In this document: positions 27,699 through 35,267 of the stretch, piece by piece
Layout: each line of letters begins with the position of its first letter
Position numbering within the stretch: the stretch's first letter is position 1
DNA from: Anaerolineales bacterium
Lineage (GTDB): Bacteria > Chloroflexota > Anaerolineae > Anaerolineales > Villigracilaceae
Length of the DNA stretch: 64,000 nt
Assembly (NCBI GenBank): GCA_020634895.1
Contig: JACKAV010000010.1
Location: 114,288-178,287 of the forward strand
Direction of reading: 5' to 3'
Made by a program: the position numbers and the translations under genes
The notes under the pieces: generated by a model
Database searches by the model: none
Told to the model about the DNA's origin: nothing
Seen by the model: only the letters and a program-made list of their open reading frames with translations

Positions 27699-28124
27699 AT
27701 GAATAAATGGCTTTACCGCGCCTCTCTGGCGCTTGTGATTGTTGGTTTGCTCGTTTCCATCTATATGACGATTTTCAAACTCAGCGGCAATGACGGCATG
27801 TGCCTCGGCTCAGGCGATTGCTCGACTGTGAACGCCAGCCGCTTCTCGGAGGTGAATGGCATCCCTGTGGCAGTGTTCGGGATCATTGGATACACTGCAA
27901 TATTAATTATCCATCTATTTGAAAAACGGAATTCCTTCCTGGAACAAAACGGCACCCTGCTGATCTTCGGCATGGCGTTGACGGGTTTCCTGTTCACGCT
28001 CTGGCTGATCTACGTGGAACTCGTGCTGCTTAAAGCTATCTGTCCATTCTGTGTAACATCTCAAGTCGCCATGACGCTCGTCTTTATTATTGCAGTCGTG
28101 CGGCTTTTTCAAAACCAAGAGTAG
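27699..28124 (+). CDS. Vitamin K epoxide reductase family membrane protein
   Basis: A 141-residue protein with four membrane segments and the four redox cysteines of bacterial VKOR: Cys35 and Cys41 in the loop after helix 1 and the C115-P-F-C118 active site. Such enzymes reoxidise periplasmic thioredoxin-like proteins with a quinone and so drive disulfide formation. No fused thioredoxin domain is present, so a separate partner is needed. GAGGT precedes the ATG. Confidence 0.9.
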   Translation: MNKWLYRASLALVIVGLLVSIYMTIFKLSGNDGMCLGSGDCSTVNASRFSEVNGIPVAVFGIIGYTAILIIHLFEKRNSFLEQNGTLLIFGMALTGFLFTLWLIYVELVLLKAICPFCVTSQVAMTLVFIIAVVRLFQNQE

Positions 28125-28135
28125 GAGGATTCGAA

Positions 28136-28366
28136 ATGCCCCGTATCAAGTGTCACTACGTCGATTGCGTATTCCTGGATGAAGGGTTATGCGGCGCTGC
28201 AGCCGTTGAATTCGACCCGGATACAGGCTGTGTGACCTATTCCCCCAGCGACGGCGCCGCCAACAACGACGAATGGGAGGATGATGAAGAAATGGATGAA
28301 TGGGAGGATGAAGAAGTGGACGGCGAAGAAGATGATGAATGGTTGGAGGAAGAAGACGAGTTTTAA
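28136..28366 (+). CDS. Small acidic cysteine protein
   Basis: A 76-residue protein. The N-terminal half has four cysteines (6, 11, 19, 32) spaced like a small metal-binding knuckle, somewhat like DUF1540 proteins. The C-terminal 30 residues are nearly all Asp, Glu and Trp. A perfect TAGGAGG site lies before the ATG, 11 bp after the VKOR stop. Function unknown; zinc binding is inferred from the cysteines. Confidence 0.78.
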   Translation: MPRIKCHYVDCVFLDEGLCGAAAVEFDPDTGCVTYSPSDGAANNDEWEDDEEMDEWEDEEVDGEEDDEWLEEEDEF

Positions 28367-28406
28367 CCGCGCCTCTATATCTTGATTTGAAACTGGTTTT
28401 ACACCC

Positions 28407-28434
28407 AAGCCTTCTCAACAGAGAGGGCTTTTTT
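28407..28434 (+). terminator. Rho-independent terminator of the moeA operon
   Basis: AAGCCTTCTC (28407-28416) pairs, with one wobble, with GAGAGGGCTT (28421-28430) and is followed by T residues. Confidence 0.8.
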
Positions 28435-28728
28435 CATTAAGAGCCCAATGCGGCGATAAAAACACCTTTCAAATTAGTTTGTTGCCACGAAAAGCGAACA
28501 TGCTTATAATTTTTCCCGCGCCCAAAAGGCGCACTCAGACGGGATATTGTGGTAACGCCTGCATTCCACAGGCATTGACCCAAACACAAATCACTTTTAT
28601 TGATATGTTCGTTAAGTGAGTTAACTTTATAGGCAACAGCATAGCTTTGCACGACATTAACATTCCGCCCAATTCGAATCATTCGAGTCAGTCATTGCCC
28701 GATAAAACCCATGGGCGGAAGAGGATAC
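28435..28728. other. Intergenic stretch without a supported gene
   Basis: About 290 bases between a terminator and the next lipoprotein gene. It looks AT-rich. An 81-codon open frame runs on the minus strand (28437-28682) but has no ribosome site, no family resemblance and ordinary random composition, so I do not call it. Confidence 0.5.
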
Positions 28729-29079
28729 ATGAAAAAATACCGCGGACACCTTCTGTTCTTTATATTTCTGCTCGCCAATACACTATCGGGATGTTCTGAG
28801 TTCAACGGACCATCCAGCCATGAAATATACGCTGCAATTGAACAGGATGGCAGAAAAATACCGAATTCTGAAGAGATAAACTTAAAAGTGACGGATAGAA
28901 AACAATGCAAAACCACCCCGGATCAATACAGCGAGGTATGGCAGGTCAAATACACACTTTGTTTCCTCGACCAATGTCCGGGCGAGCCCATCGTCGAATT
29001 CATTGGCAAGCCGCTTGATAGTGGAGCAAAAAACGGCAACGAATGGATGCTGATTGACTCGGAAATTCCTTGCAATTAG
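28729..29079 (+). CDS. Small lipoprotein of unknown function
   Basis: A 116-residue protein with a signal peptide and lipobox (TLSGC, Cys21 region), then a small domain containing three cysteines in CKTTPDQYSEVWQVKYTLC and FLDQC. GGAAGAGGA precedes ATG 28729 (MKKYRGHLLFF); an in-frame ATG six codons upstream lies inside the purine-rich ribosome site and is rejected. Function unknown. Confidence 0.7.
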   Translation: MKKYRGHLLFFIFLLANTLSGCSEFNGPSSHEIYAAIEQDGRKIPNSEEINLKVTDRKQCKTTPDQYSEVWQVKYTLCFLDQCPGEPIVEFIGKPLDSGAKNGNEWMLIDSEIPCN

Positions 29080-29119
29080 AACAGGCATTATCTTCCGTTA
29101 AATGCTACGGAATTGGGTA

Positions 29120-29155
29120 AAATACCTCTAAAGTAAACCTTTATTAGAGGTATTT
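29120..29155 (+). promoter_or_regulatory. 12-bp inverted repeat covering the ribosome site of the GNAT gene
   Basis: AAATACCTCTAA (29120-29131) and TTAGAGGTATTT (29144-29155) are exact complements with a 12-base spacer. The right arm contains the AGAGGT ribosome site of the ATG at 29158, and the left arm overlaps a possible TAAAAT -10 box (29118-29123). It can be an RNA hairpin that masks the ribosome site or a DNA operator. Confidence 0.6.
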
Positions 29156-29157
29156 AT

Positions 29158-29619
29158 ATGGTCGATTTATTAAGAAGCAACTCGTACAATTCTGACTTTA
29201 TTGAACTCGTCAAACATCTTGACATAGACCTCGCCCAAAGAGACGGCAAAGAACATTCCTTTTACGCGCAATTCAACAAGATCGACGCCATAAAATATGT
29301 TGTCATTGCGTATGAAAACGGTCAACCTGTGGGCTGCGGCGCGATTAAAGAATTCGCCCCCGGCATCATGGAAGTAAAACGGATGTACACCCTGCCAGAA
29401 CACCGTGGAAAACAAATTGCCAGCCAGGTGCTGTCCGAGTTGGAACGATGGGCAGCCGAACTATCCTGCACAAAATGCGTCTTGGAAACTGGAAAAAAGC
29501 AACCGGAAGCAATCCGTATGTATGAAAGAAACGGGTATAAACGTATTCCAAATTACGGTCAGTACGTTGGGGTGGAAAACAGCATCTGTTTTGAAAAAAA
29601 CATTATTCAAAGAGTGTAA
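29158..29619 (+). CDS. GNAT-family N-acetyltransferase
   Basis: A 153-residue acetyltransferase. Motif A reads VKRMYTLPEHRGKQIASQVLSELE, with HRGKQIA as the acetyl-CoA pyrophosphate loop, and motif B follows (CVLETGKKQPEAIRMYERNGY). It transfers an acetyl group from acetyl-CoA to an amine of unknown identity. The ribosome site AGAGGT lies within an inverted repeat. Confidence 0.88.
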   Translation: MVDLLRSNSYNSDFIELVKHLDIDLAQRDGKEHSFYAQFNKIDAIKYVVIAYENGQPVGCGAIKEFAPGIMEVKRMYTLPEHRGKQIASQVLSELERWAAELSCTKCVLETGKKQPEAIRMYERNGYKRIPNYGQYVGVENSICFEKNIIQRV

Positions 29620-29675
29620 AGACTCGGGTTTCTCCCCCAAAACTACCGTCGCTACAAAACATTCATTGCAAAAAG

Positions 29676-30086
29676 TTAAAGAATCTCTTTTGTGACTTCC
29701 TGCGCGCACCGCACAAAGTCAAGCACCGTCGGCACATTTCGCATCATATACGCCATGCTGCCATTTACCTTTAACTTCATCGTCATCATTGCGGTCATCG
29801 GGTTTAGTTTGCCGGTCAACACGGCTGTGATGTCGTCATAAGTTGCAGTTAACGTAAAAGCAGGTTTGGGGTAGTCTGCCGCGTCTGGTTTATATTCCAC
29901 GCTGCGGCATGTTCCATGGTAAAGATCCAGATAGAAAGTTAATTTTTCCTTCAGATTGCCCGATGGTTCAATAAAAAAGAATAGATCGCCTTCCCAATCC
30001 TTTGCAATATCTGAATATTTCGCATCTGAATTCAACTTTTCTTTCAATTCATTCAGCCATTCTGCGCTGGGAAATACATTTGACAT
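29676..30086 (-). CDS. SCP2 sterol-binding-domain protein
   Basis: A 136-residue protein with the SCP2 lipid-carrier fold: FTLTATYDDITAVLTGKLNP followed by KLKVNGSMAYMMRNVPTVLDF. SCP2-domain proteins bind acyl-CoAs or other hydrophobic ligands in the cytoplasm. ATG 30086 (MSNVF) is nine bases after GGAG; an ATG five codons upstream is too close to that site. A second SCP2 gene lies in the beta-oxidation operon at 51417. Confidence 0.8.
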   Translation of the reverse strand: MSNVFPSAEWLNELKEKLNSDAKYSDIAKDWEGDLFFFIEPSGNLKEKLTFYLDLYHGTCRSVEYKPDAADYPKPAFTLTATYDDITAVLTGKLNPMTAMMTMKLKVNGSMAYMMRNVPTVLDFVRCAQEVTKEIL

Positions 30087-30252
30087 ATAACAAGTCTCCA
30101 AACAATTTAGCTATACAATTTTACCATTACGAAAATTTGCCGTCAGAATCCTTGCGGAATTGAAAAAAATAGTCTATGCTTAACTGAACAGAATAATCAT
30201 ATTCTGTAGCAGCATGTCAGCTGCTTATCAAATTATTCTCTTGGAGGAGATA

Positions 30253-31164
30253 ATGAAAAAACTTTTGACACTTGCCAGCCTGCTTGTTGTAGCGTCTCTC
30301 GCCCTCACAGCATGCGGCGGAGGCGGCGCGTCTTCCGCCTCAGACTTGCTCGGAGCTATTCAGGAACGCGGATACATCCTCGTCTCCACCGACCCGAACT
30401 ACGAACCACAATCATTCCTCAATACTGAAGGCTCACGCCCGTCCGATACCAAATGCCCGGGAGATGCTCTCACCACCGCAGAAATGCAGGGATTCGATGT
30501 TGACGTTGCCATTGCAGTTGGCGACTCACTCGGTGTTGAAACCTGCTTCGCAACCCCCTCCTGGGATGCGATCACTGCCGGCAGCTGGGCAGACAAATGG
30601 GACGTTAGCGTTGGTTCCATGACCGTCACCACCGCCCGCCAACAGGTGCTCGATTTCAGCGTGCCCTACTACTACACACCTGCAGTTATAGCCGTCGCCG
30701 CTGACTCCGGCATCGACTCGCTCGACGGTCTCTCTGGACAGGCAATTTGCGCCGGTGCTGCCACCACATACGAATCATGGCTCAACAACGATATGGAAGG
30801 ACTTGGCTTACCCGAGGCTTCCATTTACGCCCATGTTCCTGAGAACGTGACCGTTGTGCCTCTCGAGACCGACCAGGAATGCGCGCAGGCAATCGCCGCC
30901 GGACGCACAGACTTCATCGCCTATGTCACCTCTGACACCGTGGTGGATGCGAATCTCGCCGCCGGTATGCCTGTTGTCAAACTCGACGGCGCAGTCTTCT
31001 CTGAAGACCTCGCTGCGGCGTTCGACAAATCCGCTACCCTCGACTCCACCTCCCTCCGCGCCAAAGTGGATGAACTCTTCACCGCCATGCACAGCGACGG
31101 CAGACTTTCTGACCTCTCGAACAAATGGTTCGGTATGGACCTCACCACCGCCCCCAATAAGTAA
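30253..31164 (+). CDS. Amino acid ABC transporter substrate-binding lipoprotein
   Basis: A 303-residue class III solute-binding protein. The signal peptide ends in LTAC followed by a Gly/Ser linker; the mature part has GFDVDVAIAVGD and the TTARQQVLDFSVPYYYTPAV segment typical of polar amino acid receptors. Four cysteines are present in the mature domain, two more than usual, possibly as extracellular disulfides. GGAGGAGA precedes ATG 30253. A terminator-like hairpin separates it from its permease gene. Confidence 0.9.
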   Translation: MKKLLTLASLLVVASLALTACGGGGASSASDLLGAIQERGYILVSTDPNYEPQSFLNTEGSRPSDTKCPGDALTTAEMQGFDVDVAIAVGDSLGVETCFATPSWDAITAGSWADKWDVSVGSMTVTTARQQVLDFSVPYYYTPAVIAVAADSGIDSLDGLSGQAICAGAATTYESWLNNDMEGLGLPEASIYAHVPENVTVVPLETDQECAQAIAAGRTDFIAYVTSDTVVDANLAAGMPVVKLDGAVFSEDLAAAFDKSATLDSTSLRAKVDELFTAMHSDGRLSDLSNKWFGMDLTTAPNK

Positions 31165-31175
31165 AAAATGAATAC

Positions 31176-31213
31176 AAAAGGGAAGCAGTATGATTTACTG
31201 CTTCCCTTTTATT
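31176..31213 (+). terminator. Intra-operon terminator/attenuator after the binding-protein gene
   Basis: AAAAGGGAAGCAGTA (31176-31190) and TACTGCTTCCCTTTT (31196-31210) form a perfect 15-bp stem with a 5-base loop and T-rich tail. It lies between the binding-protein stop and the permease start of the same transporter. It should reduce read-through or protect the 3' end of the binding-protein mRNA. Confidence 0.85.
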
Positions 31214-31240
31214 ATTTTCACTCCCGATTCGGAGGACATG

Positions 31241-32089
31241 ATGACATCCATCATTCAGCAGGAGCCGCCCGCCACATCGCACGCGGAACATCTCTATCAG
31301 GCGCAGTTACGCAAAGAGCGCGCGTTCCGCACCAATGTGGGTATCTCGTGGGGAATTCTACTTCTATTTCTCGTTTTTCTTTTCAGCGGACAGAGTATCC
31401 ACATCGGCTCTTTCCAATTCGACACGATCGAACTCGATAAAGCATTCATTCTCAAGAACATCTCTTTCATTGCAGCAGGGCTTTGGCAAACCCTGCTCAT
31501 TTCTTTTCTTTCCATCATATTCGCTATGATCCTGGCTTTGCTCGCAGCATTGGGCAGGCTCTCCACATTTCCGCCCATTTACGCACTTAGTACCTTTTAC
31601 GTTTCATTGATCCGCGGAACACCGCTCTACCTTCAAATCTTCTTCTTTTTTCTGGCATTACCCCAGCTCGGCATCATCCTTTCAGGTATTGTTGCAGGCG
31701 TGATGGCGCTGGGTCTGAACTACGGCGCGTATATGTCAGAAATTTTCCGCGCAGGGCTCGCCTCTGTTGGGAAAGGTCAGCGGGAAGCCGCCATGGCGCT
31801 TGGCATGACACCCATGCAGAACATGCGGAGAGTCGTGCTCCCACAGGCGTTACGGTTTGCGATCCCCCCCGTTGGCAACGAATTTATCGCCATGACCAAG
31901 GACTCTGCGCTCGTCTCCGCCACCGGCTTTGTCCACGAATTGATGTGGCGCGCCACAAAAGTTGGACGCGCGCAATTCAACAACCTTGAAGCCCTCATTA
32001 TGGCAGCCATGTTCTATTGGGTGTTGACACTTGTCCTTACATTCTTCCAAAGCAAATTGGAAGCCCGTCTCGCGAAGGGAGATCGATAA
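31241..32089 (+). CDS. Amino acid ABC transporter permease
   Basis: A 282-residue His/Gln/Arg-type permease with five to six membrane segments. The coupling loop is AAMALGMTPMQNMRRVVLPQALR. An N-terminal extension of about 60 residues precedes the first conserved helix. ATG 31241 is five bases after GGAGG; the ATG immediately before it is too close to that site. It should form a homodimeric channel, since only one permease is encoded. Confidence 0.9.
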   Translation: MTSIIQQEPPATSHAEHLYQAQLRKERAFRTNVGISWGILLLFLVFLFSGQSIHIGSFQFDTIELDKAFILKNISFIAAGLWQTLLISFLSIIFAMILALLAALGRLSTFPPIYALSTFYVSLIRGTPLYLQIFFFFLALPQLGIILSGIVAGVMALGLNYGAYMSEIFRAGLASVGKGQREAAMALGMTPMQNMRRVVLPQALRFAIPPVGNEFIAMTKDSALVSATGFVHELMWRATKVGRAQFNNLEALIMAAMFYWVLTLVLTFFQSKLEARLAKGDR

Positions 32090-32090
32090 C

Positions 32091-32858
32091 ATGACCTCGC
32101 TTCCCATCGTAAAAGTTTCCAACCTCGATAAATATTTCGGGCGGCTGCATGTCCTGAAAGACATCGAACTTGAAGTGCCTGAACGTCAGGTCGTTTGCTT
32201 GATCGGACGCAGCGGTTCGGGCAAAAGCACATTGCTGCGCTGCATCAATTTTCTTGAAGACCCCTCCCGCGGAGTGATCGAAGTTGATGGGGTCCGGGTT
32301 GAGGCGGAAGAAAAAGGAAAGGAAAGACGCAAACTCATCCATGATGTCCGCCTCAAGACCGGCATGGTATTTCAGGAATTCAATCTCTTCCCTCATATGA
32401 CGGTACTAGAAAATGTGATCGAAGGACCCGTTACCGTCAAAGGCATGGATAAAAAACAAGCCATCGAGCTTGCCGAATTGAACCTCGACAGCGTGGGTAT
32501 GCTCTTCAAGAAGGATGAATACCCAATGCGGCTTTCCGGCGGACAAAAACAACGCGTTGCCATTGCCCGCGCCCTCACCATGGAGCCGCGCGTAATGCTC
32601 TTCGATGAACCGACTTCTGCGCTTGACCCTGAACTCATTGGCGAAGTATTAAACGTCATGAAAAAGGTCGCAAACGAAGGGATGACCATGATTGTCGTCA
32701 CCCACGAAATGGGCTTTGCCCGTGAAGTTGCAGACCGCGTCATCGTCATGTCTGACGGGCAATTGATCGAAGATGCGGATCCTGACGAATTATTCAACAA
32801 CCCCAAAGACCCGCGCACAAAAGCGCTTATCGACCGTTATCGGACAGGCGAACAATAG
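32091..32858 (+). CDS. Amino acid ABC transporter ATP-binding subunit
   Basis: A 255-residue ATPase with Walker A GRSGSGKST, signature LSGGQKQR, Walker B VMLFDEPTSALDPEL and VVTHEMGFA. It starts one base after the permease stop. A short insertion (RVEAEEKGKERRKL, near residue 67) lies between Walker A and the Q-loop, as in several Gln/Arg transporters. Confidence 0.92.
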   Translation: MTSLPIVKVSNLDKYFGRLHVLKDIELEVPERQVVCLIGRSGSGKSTLLRCINFLEDPSRGVIEVDGVRVEAEEKGKERRKLIHDVRLKTGMVFQEFNLFPHMTVLENVIEGPVTVKGMDKKQAIELAELNLDSVGMLFKKDEYPMRLSGGQKQRVAIARALTMEPRVMLFDEPTSALDPELIGEVLNVMKKVANEGMTMIVVTHEMGFAREVADRVIVMSDGQLIEDADPDELFNNPKDPRTKALIDRYRTGEQ

Positions 32859-32882
32859 GTCCCGAAAAGAGGAATTTCCATT

Positions 32883-33254
32883 ATGGGCAACTCAGATTTC
32901 AAAATCTCGAACGAACAAATTCAGCAGGGCGACAAGCCCGTTACAATCTTCCACCTGCGCGGTTGGTTGGATGCCCAAAGCGAAAACAATCTGGTTGAAG
33001 CGGCACAGAATGCACTCACACAAGGCACACACTATCTTGTTCTGAATATGTCTGATATTGATATGCTTACAAGCGCTGGCATCAGGGCGATCCAAAAAGT
33101 TCACAAACTATATTCTTCATCCGATCAGCCAAGCGTCATGAGGCTTTGCAGCGCATCGCCGCAGGTCTATCACGTCCTTTCCATGACGGGGTTCCTGCAA
33201 ACCGTGCCGATGTACGAAACCACTCAGGCAGCACTAAAATCTCTCGAAATGTAG
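32883..33254 (+). CDS. STAS-domain protein (anti-sigma factor antagonist type)
   Basis: A 123-residue STAS-only protein. The segment LVLNMSDIDMLTSAGIRAIQKV holds the place where SpoIIAA-like proteins have the phosphorylated Ser; here Thr and Ser occur in the MLTSAG loop, so phospho-control by a partner kinase is possible. No kinase or anti-sigma gene is adjacent. It is 24 bp after the ABC ATPase and is probably in the same operon. Confidence 0.82.
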   Translation: MGNSDFKISNEQIQQGDKPVTIFHLRGWLDAQSENNLVEAAQNALTQGTHYLVLNMSDIDMLTSAGIRAIQKVHKLYSSSDQPSVMRLCSASPQVYHVLSMTGFLQTVPMYETTQAALKSLEM

Positions 33255-33266
33255 AATAAACATAAT

Positions 33267-34028
33267 ATGCCAGTCGCCATTACAAGAAAGGTCAGCCCGC
33301 GCTTTAACGAGTGTGAGTTGACTCACATCGAACGCACGCCAATCAACCTCGATACCGCCCGTGCGCAACATGAAGCATATGTTTTCGCGCTATCAAAACT
33401 CGGCTGTCAGGTGATCGAACTGCCGGAAGACCCGGAACTGCCCGATTCTGTTTTCGTTGAAGATACGGCATTCATCCTGCCGGAAGTTGCCATAATCACA
33501 AGACCCGGCGCCGACTCGCGCAAACCGGAAACCACATCCATAATCCCGACCCTTTCATCATACCGCCCGCTGCTGCATGTCGCCGCTCCCGCCACGGTGG
33601 ATGGCGGCGATGTGTTGGTTTTGGGAAAAAAGATTTTCATTGGTCTTTCCACGCGCAGCAATAATGATGCGGTCGCGCAATTGAACGCCATGTTGGATAA
33701 TTACGGGTATACCGTCCACGGCGTGGAACTGACCGATTGCCTGCACCTTAAAACCGCCGTCACGCGAGTGGATGATAAAACCATCCTTGTCAACAAAGCC
33801 TGGGTGGATGTATCAAACTTCCCTGAGTTTGAAGCGATAGAAATCGACGCCTCGGAACCCTTCGCCGCAAACTGTCTCCCCATTGGCGATAGCATTATCT
33901 ATCCGACAGATTTTCCGAAGACCCGCAAACGCCTCGAAGAAAAAGGCTACAGCGTTGCGGTGGTGGATCTGAGCGAATTGGCAAAAGCAGAAGGTGCTGT
34001 CACCTGTTGCAGTTTAATTGTTGAATAG
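33267..34028 (+). CDS. Dimethylarginine dimethylaminohydrolase-like amidinohydrolase
   Basis: A 253-residue guanidino-group hydrolase. Expected catalytic residues are present: Asp66 (VEDTAFI), His160 (CLHLKT) and a Cys pair at 247-248 (VTCCSLIVE). DDAH converts N-methylated arginines to citrulline plus methylamines. The length and C-terminal Cys favour DDAH over arginine deiminase, which is about 400 residues. The gene follows an amino acid ABC operon and STAS gene; a TAGAAT box ends nine bases before the ATG, so it may also have its own leaderless transcript. Confidence 0.87.
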   Translation: MPVAITRKVSPRFNECELTHIERTPINLDTARAQHEAYVFALSKLGCQVIELPEDPELPDSVFVEDTAFILPEVAIITRPGADSRKPETTSIIPTLSSYRPLLHVAAPATVDGGDVLVLGKKIFIGLSTRSNNDAVAQLNAMLDNYGYTVHGVELTDCLHLKTAVTRVDDKTILVNKAWVDVSNFPEFEAIEIDASEPFAANCLPIGDSIIYPTDFPKTRKRLEEKGYSVAVVDLSELAKAEGAVTCCSLIVE

Positions 34029-34063
34029 ACCTTTCACAGAATATTTCAATTAAAACCTCCGCC

Positions 34064-34096
34064 CTTAAAACAATGAACTCCCATAACGGGAGTTCG
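34064..34096 (-). terminator. Terminator downstream of tRNA-Leu
   Basis: GAACTCCC (34075-34082) and GGGAGTTC (34088-34095) form an 8-bp hairpin; on the minus strand it is followed by a T-rich stretch. It lies eight bases past the 3' end of the tRNA. Confidence 0.7.
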
Positions 34097-34102
34097 TACT
34101 TG

Positions 34103-34184
34103 TGCGCTGGAGAGGACTTGAACCTCCACGGCTTGCGCCACACGCCCCTCAAACGTGCCTGTCTGCCAGTTCCAGCACCAGCGC
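34103..34184 (-). tRNA. tRNA-Leu, anticodon GAG
   Basis: The minus strand folds into a complete class II tRNA: acceptor GCGCTGG/CCAGCGC, a 3-bp D stem with AACTGGCAGA loop, anticodon stem CACGT/GCGTG around loop TTGAGGG (anticodon GAG), a long variable arm and T arm GGAGG-TTCAAGT-CCTCT. The long variable arm and the anticodon both identify leucine (codons CUC and CUU). The 3' CCA is not encoded. A good promoter and a terminator flank it. Confidence 0.95.
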
Positions 34185-34197
34185 ATAAGCAGGCAGT

Positions 34198-34225
34198 ATT
34201 ATAATCGTGTTACTTTTCTTGTCAA
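34198..34225 (-). promoter_or_regulatory. Sigma70-type promoter of tRNA-Leu
   Basis: On the minus strand, TTGACA (34225-34220) and TATAAT (34203-34198) are 16 bp apart, and the -10 box ends 13 bases before the mature tRNA. Both boxes match the consensus exactly. Confidence 0.85.
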
Positions 34226-34249
34226 GCATATTCATCACAGGAGATTTTC

Positions 34250-35266
34250 ATGGCTCGTATCGTAGTTGACGCAATGGGAAGCGACGACCACCCCGTCCCG
34301 GATATTGAAGGCGCCGTCATGGCGGCGCGCGAATACGGAGTGGATATCATCTTCGTTGGGGACGAAGCAAAGATCAAACCAGTTCTGGAAAAACAGAATA
34401 CCCAGGGGTTGAATATCCGCGTGGTTCACGCGCCGGAAATGTTGACGATGGAAGATAAAGGCGAAGCGTTGGTTTTGAAGGCGCGTTCAAAAGAGCCAAA
34501 GAATTCGATGGCTGTTGGAATGGACCTCGTCAAAAAAGGGGAAGCGGATGCTTTCATGACGGCTGGTAACACCGGCGCAGGCATGGTCACCGCCCTCTTC
34601 CGCCTCGGACGCATCCGCGGCGTGGATCGCCCAGCCCTGGCTCCCATCTTCCCGACAGCGACCGGTTCCTGCGTTGTATTGGATATTGGCGCCAACCCCG
34701 ATTGCAAGCCTGAGAACTTAATCCAATTCGGAATCCTTGGAAGCATATATGCGGAAAAGGTTCGCGGAGTGAAGAACCCGAAAGTCGGGTTGGTCTCCAA
34801 CGGCGAGGAAGAAGGCAAAGGCAATGAACTGGTCAAAGGTGCTACGCCGTTATTCAAAGCCTCCAATTTGAATTATTTCGGTAACGTGGAAGGCAAGGAA
34901 GTCATCGGCGGCAAAGTGGACGTAGCCGTGACAGACGGCTTTACCGGCAACGTCATGTTGAAGACCTCCGAGGCAGTTGCAAAGTTAATCACAGATACCA
35001 TTCGCAGCCTTATCAAGAACGGAAATCTGCAAACCAAGATCGGCGGATTGCTCGTAAAACCCGCATTGGGCGCGATCAAAAAATTGCTCGACCCCGGTGA
35101 ACAGGGCGCGGCTCCCATGCTCGGCGTGAACGGACTTGTGTTCATCGGTCACGGACGCTCGGATGCATTCGCCATCAAGAATGCCGTCCGCGTGGCAAAA
35201 GAAGCTGTGGACGTAAAAGTGTTGGATGCCATGAAAATAGCCATTGAAGAGAGTTTAAAGAAATAA
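34250..35266 (+). CDS. plsX: Phosphate acyltransferase PlsX
   Basis: A 338-residue enzyme that makes acyl-phosphate from acyl-ACP for phospholipid synthesis. Hallmarks are the N-terminal VDAMGSDDHP, the FMTAGNTGAGM region, GLVSNGEEEGKG and VAVTDGFTGNVMLK. ACAGGAGA precedes the ATG. The usual neighbours rpmF and fabH are absent; instead a NERD-like gene follows by one base. Confidence 0.94.
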   Translation: MARIVVDAMGSDDHPVPDIEGAVMAAREYGVDIIFVGDEAKIKPVLEKQNTQGLNIRVVHAPEMLTMEDKGEALVLKARSKEPKNSMAVGMDLVKKGEADAFMTAGNTGAGMVTALFRLGRIRGVDRPALAPIFPTATGSCVVLDIGANPDCKPENLIQFGILGSIYAEKVRGVKNPKVGLVSNGEEEGKGNELVKGATPLFKASNLNYFGNVEGKEVIGGKVDVAVTDGFTGNVMLKTSEAVAKLITDTIRSLIKNGNLQTKIGGLLVKPALGAIKKLLDPGEQGAAPMLGVNGLVFIGHGRSDAFAIKNAVRVAKEAVDVKVLDAMKIAIEESLKK

Positions 35267-35267
35267 A

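Noticed and set aside
28437..28682. 81-codon minus-strand open frame in an intergenic gap
   Set aside because: No ribosome site, no domain and no partner; could be random in AT-rich DNA.
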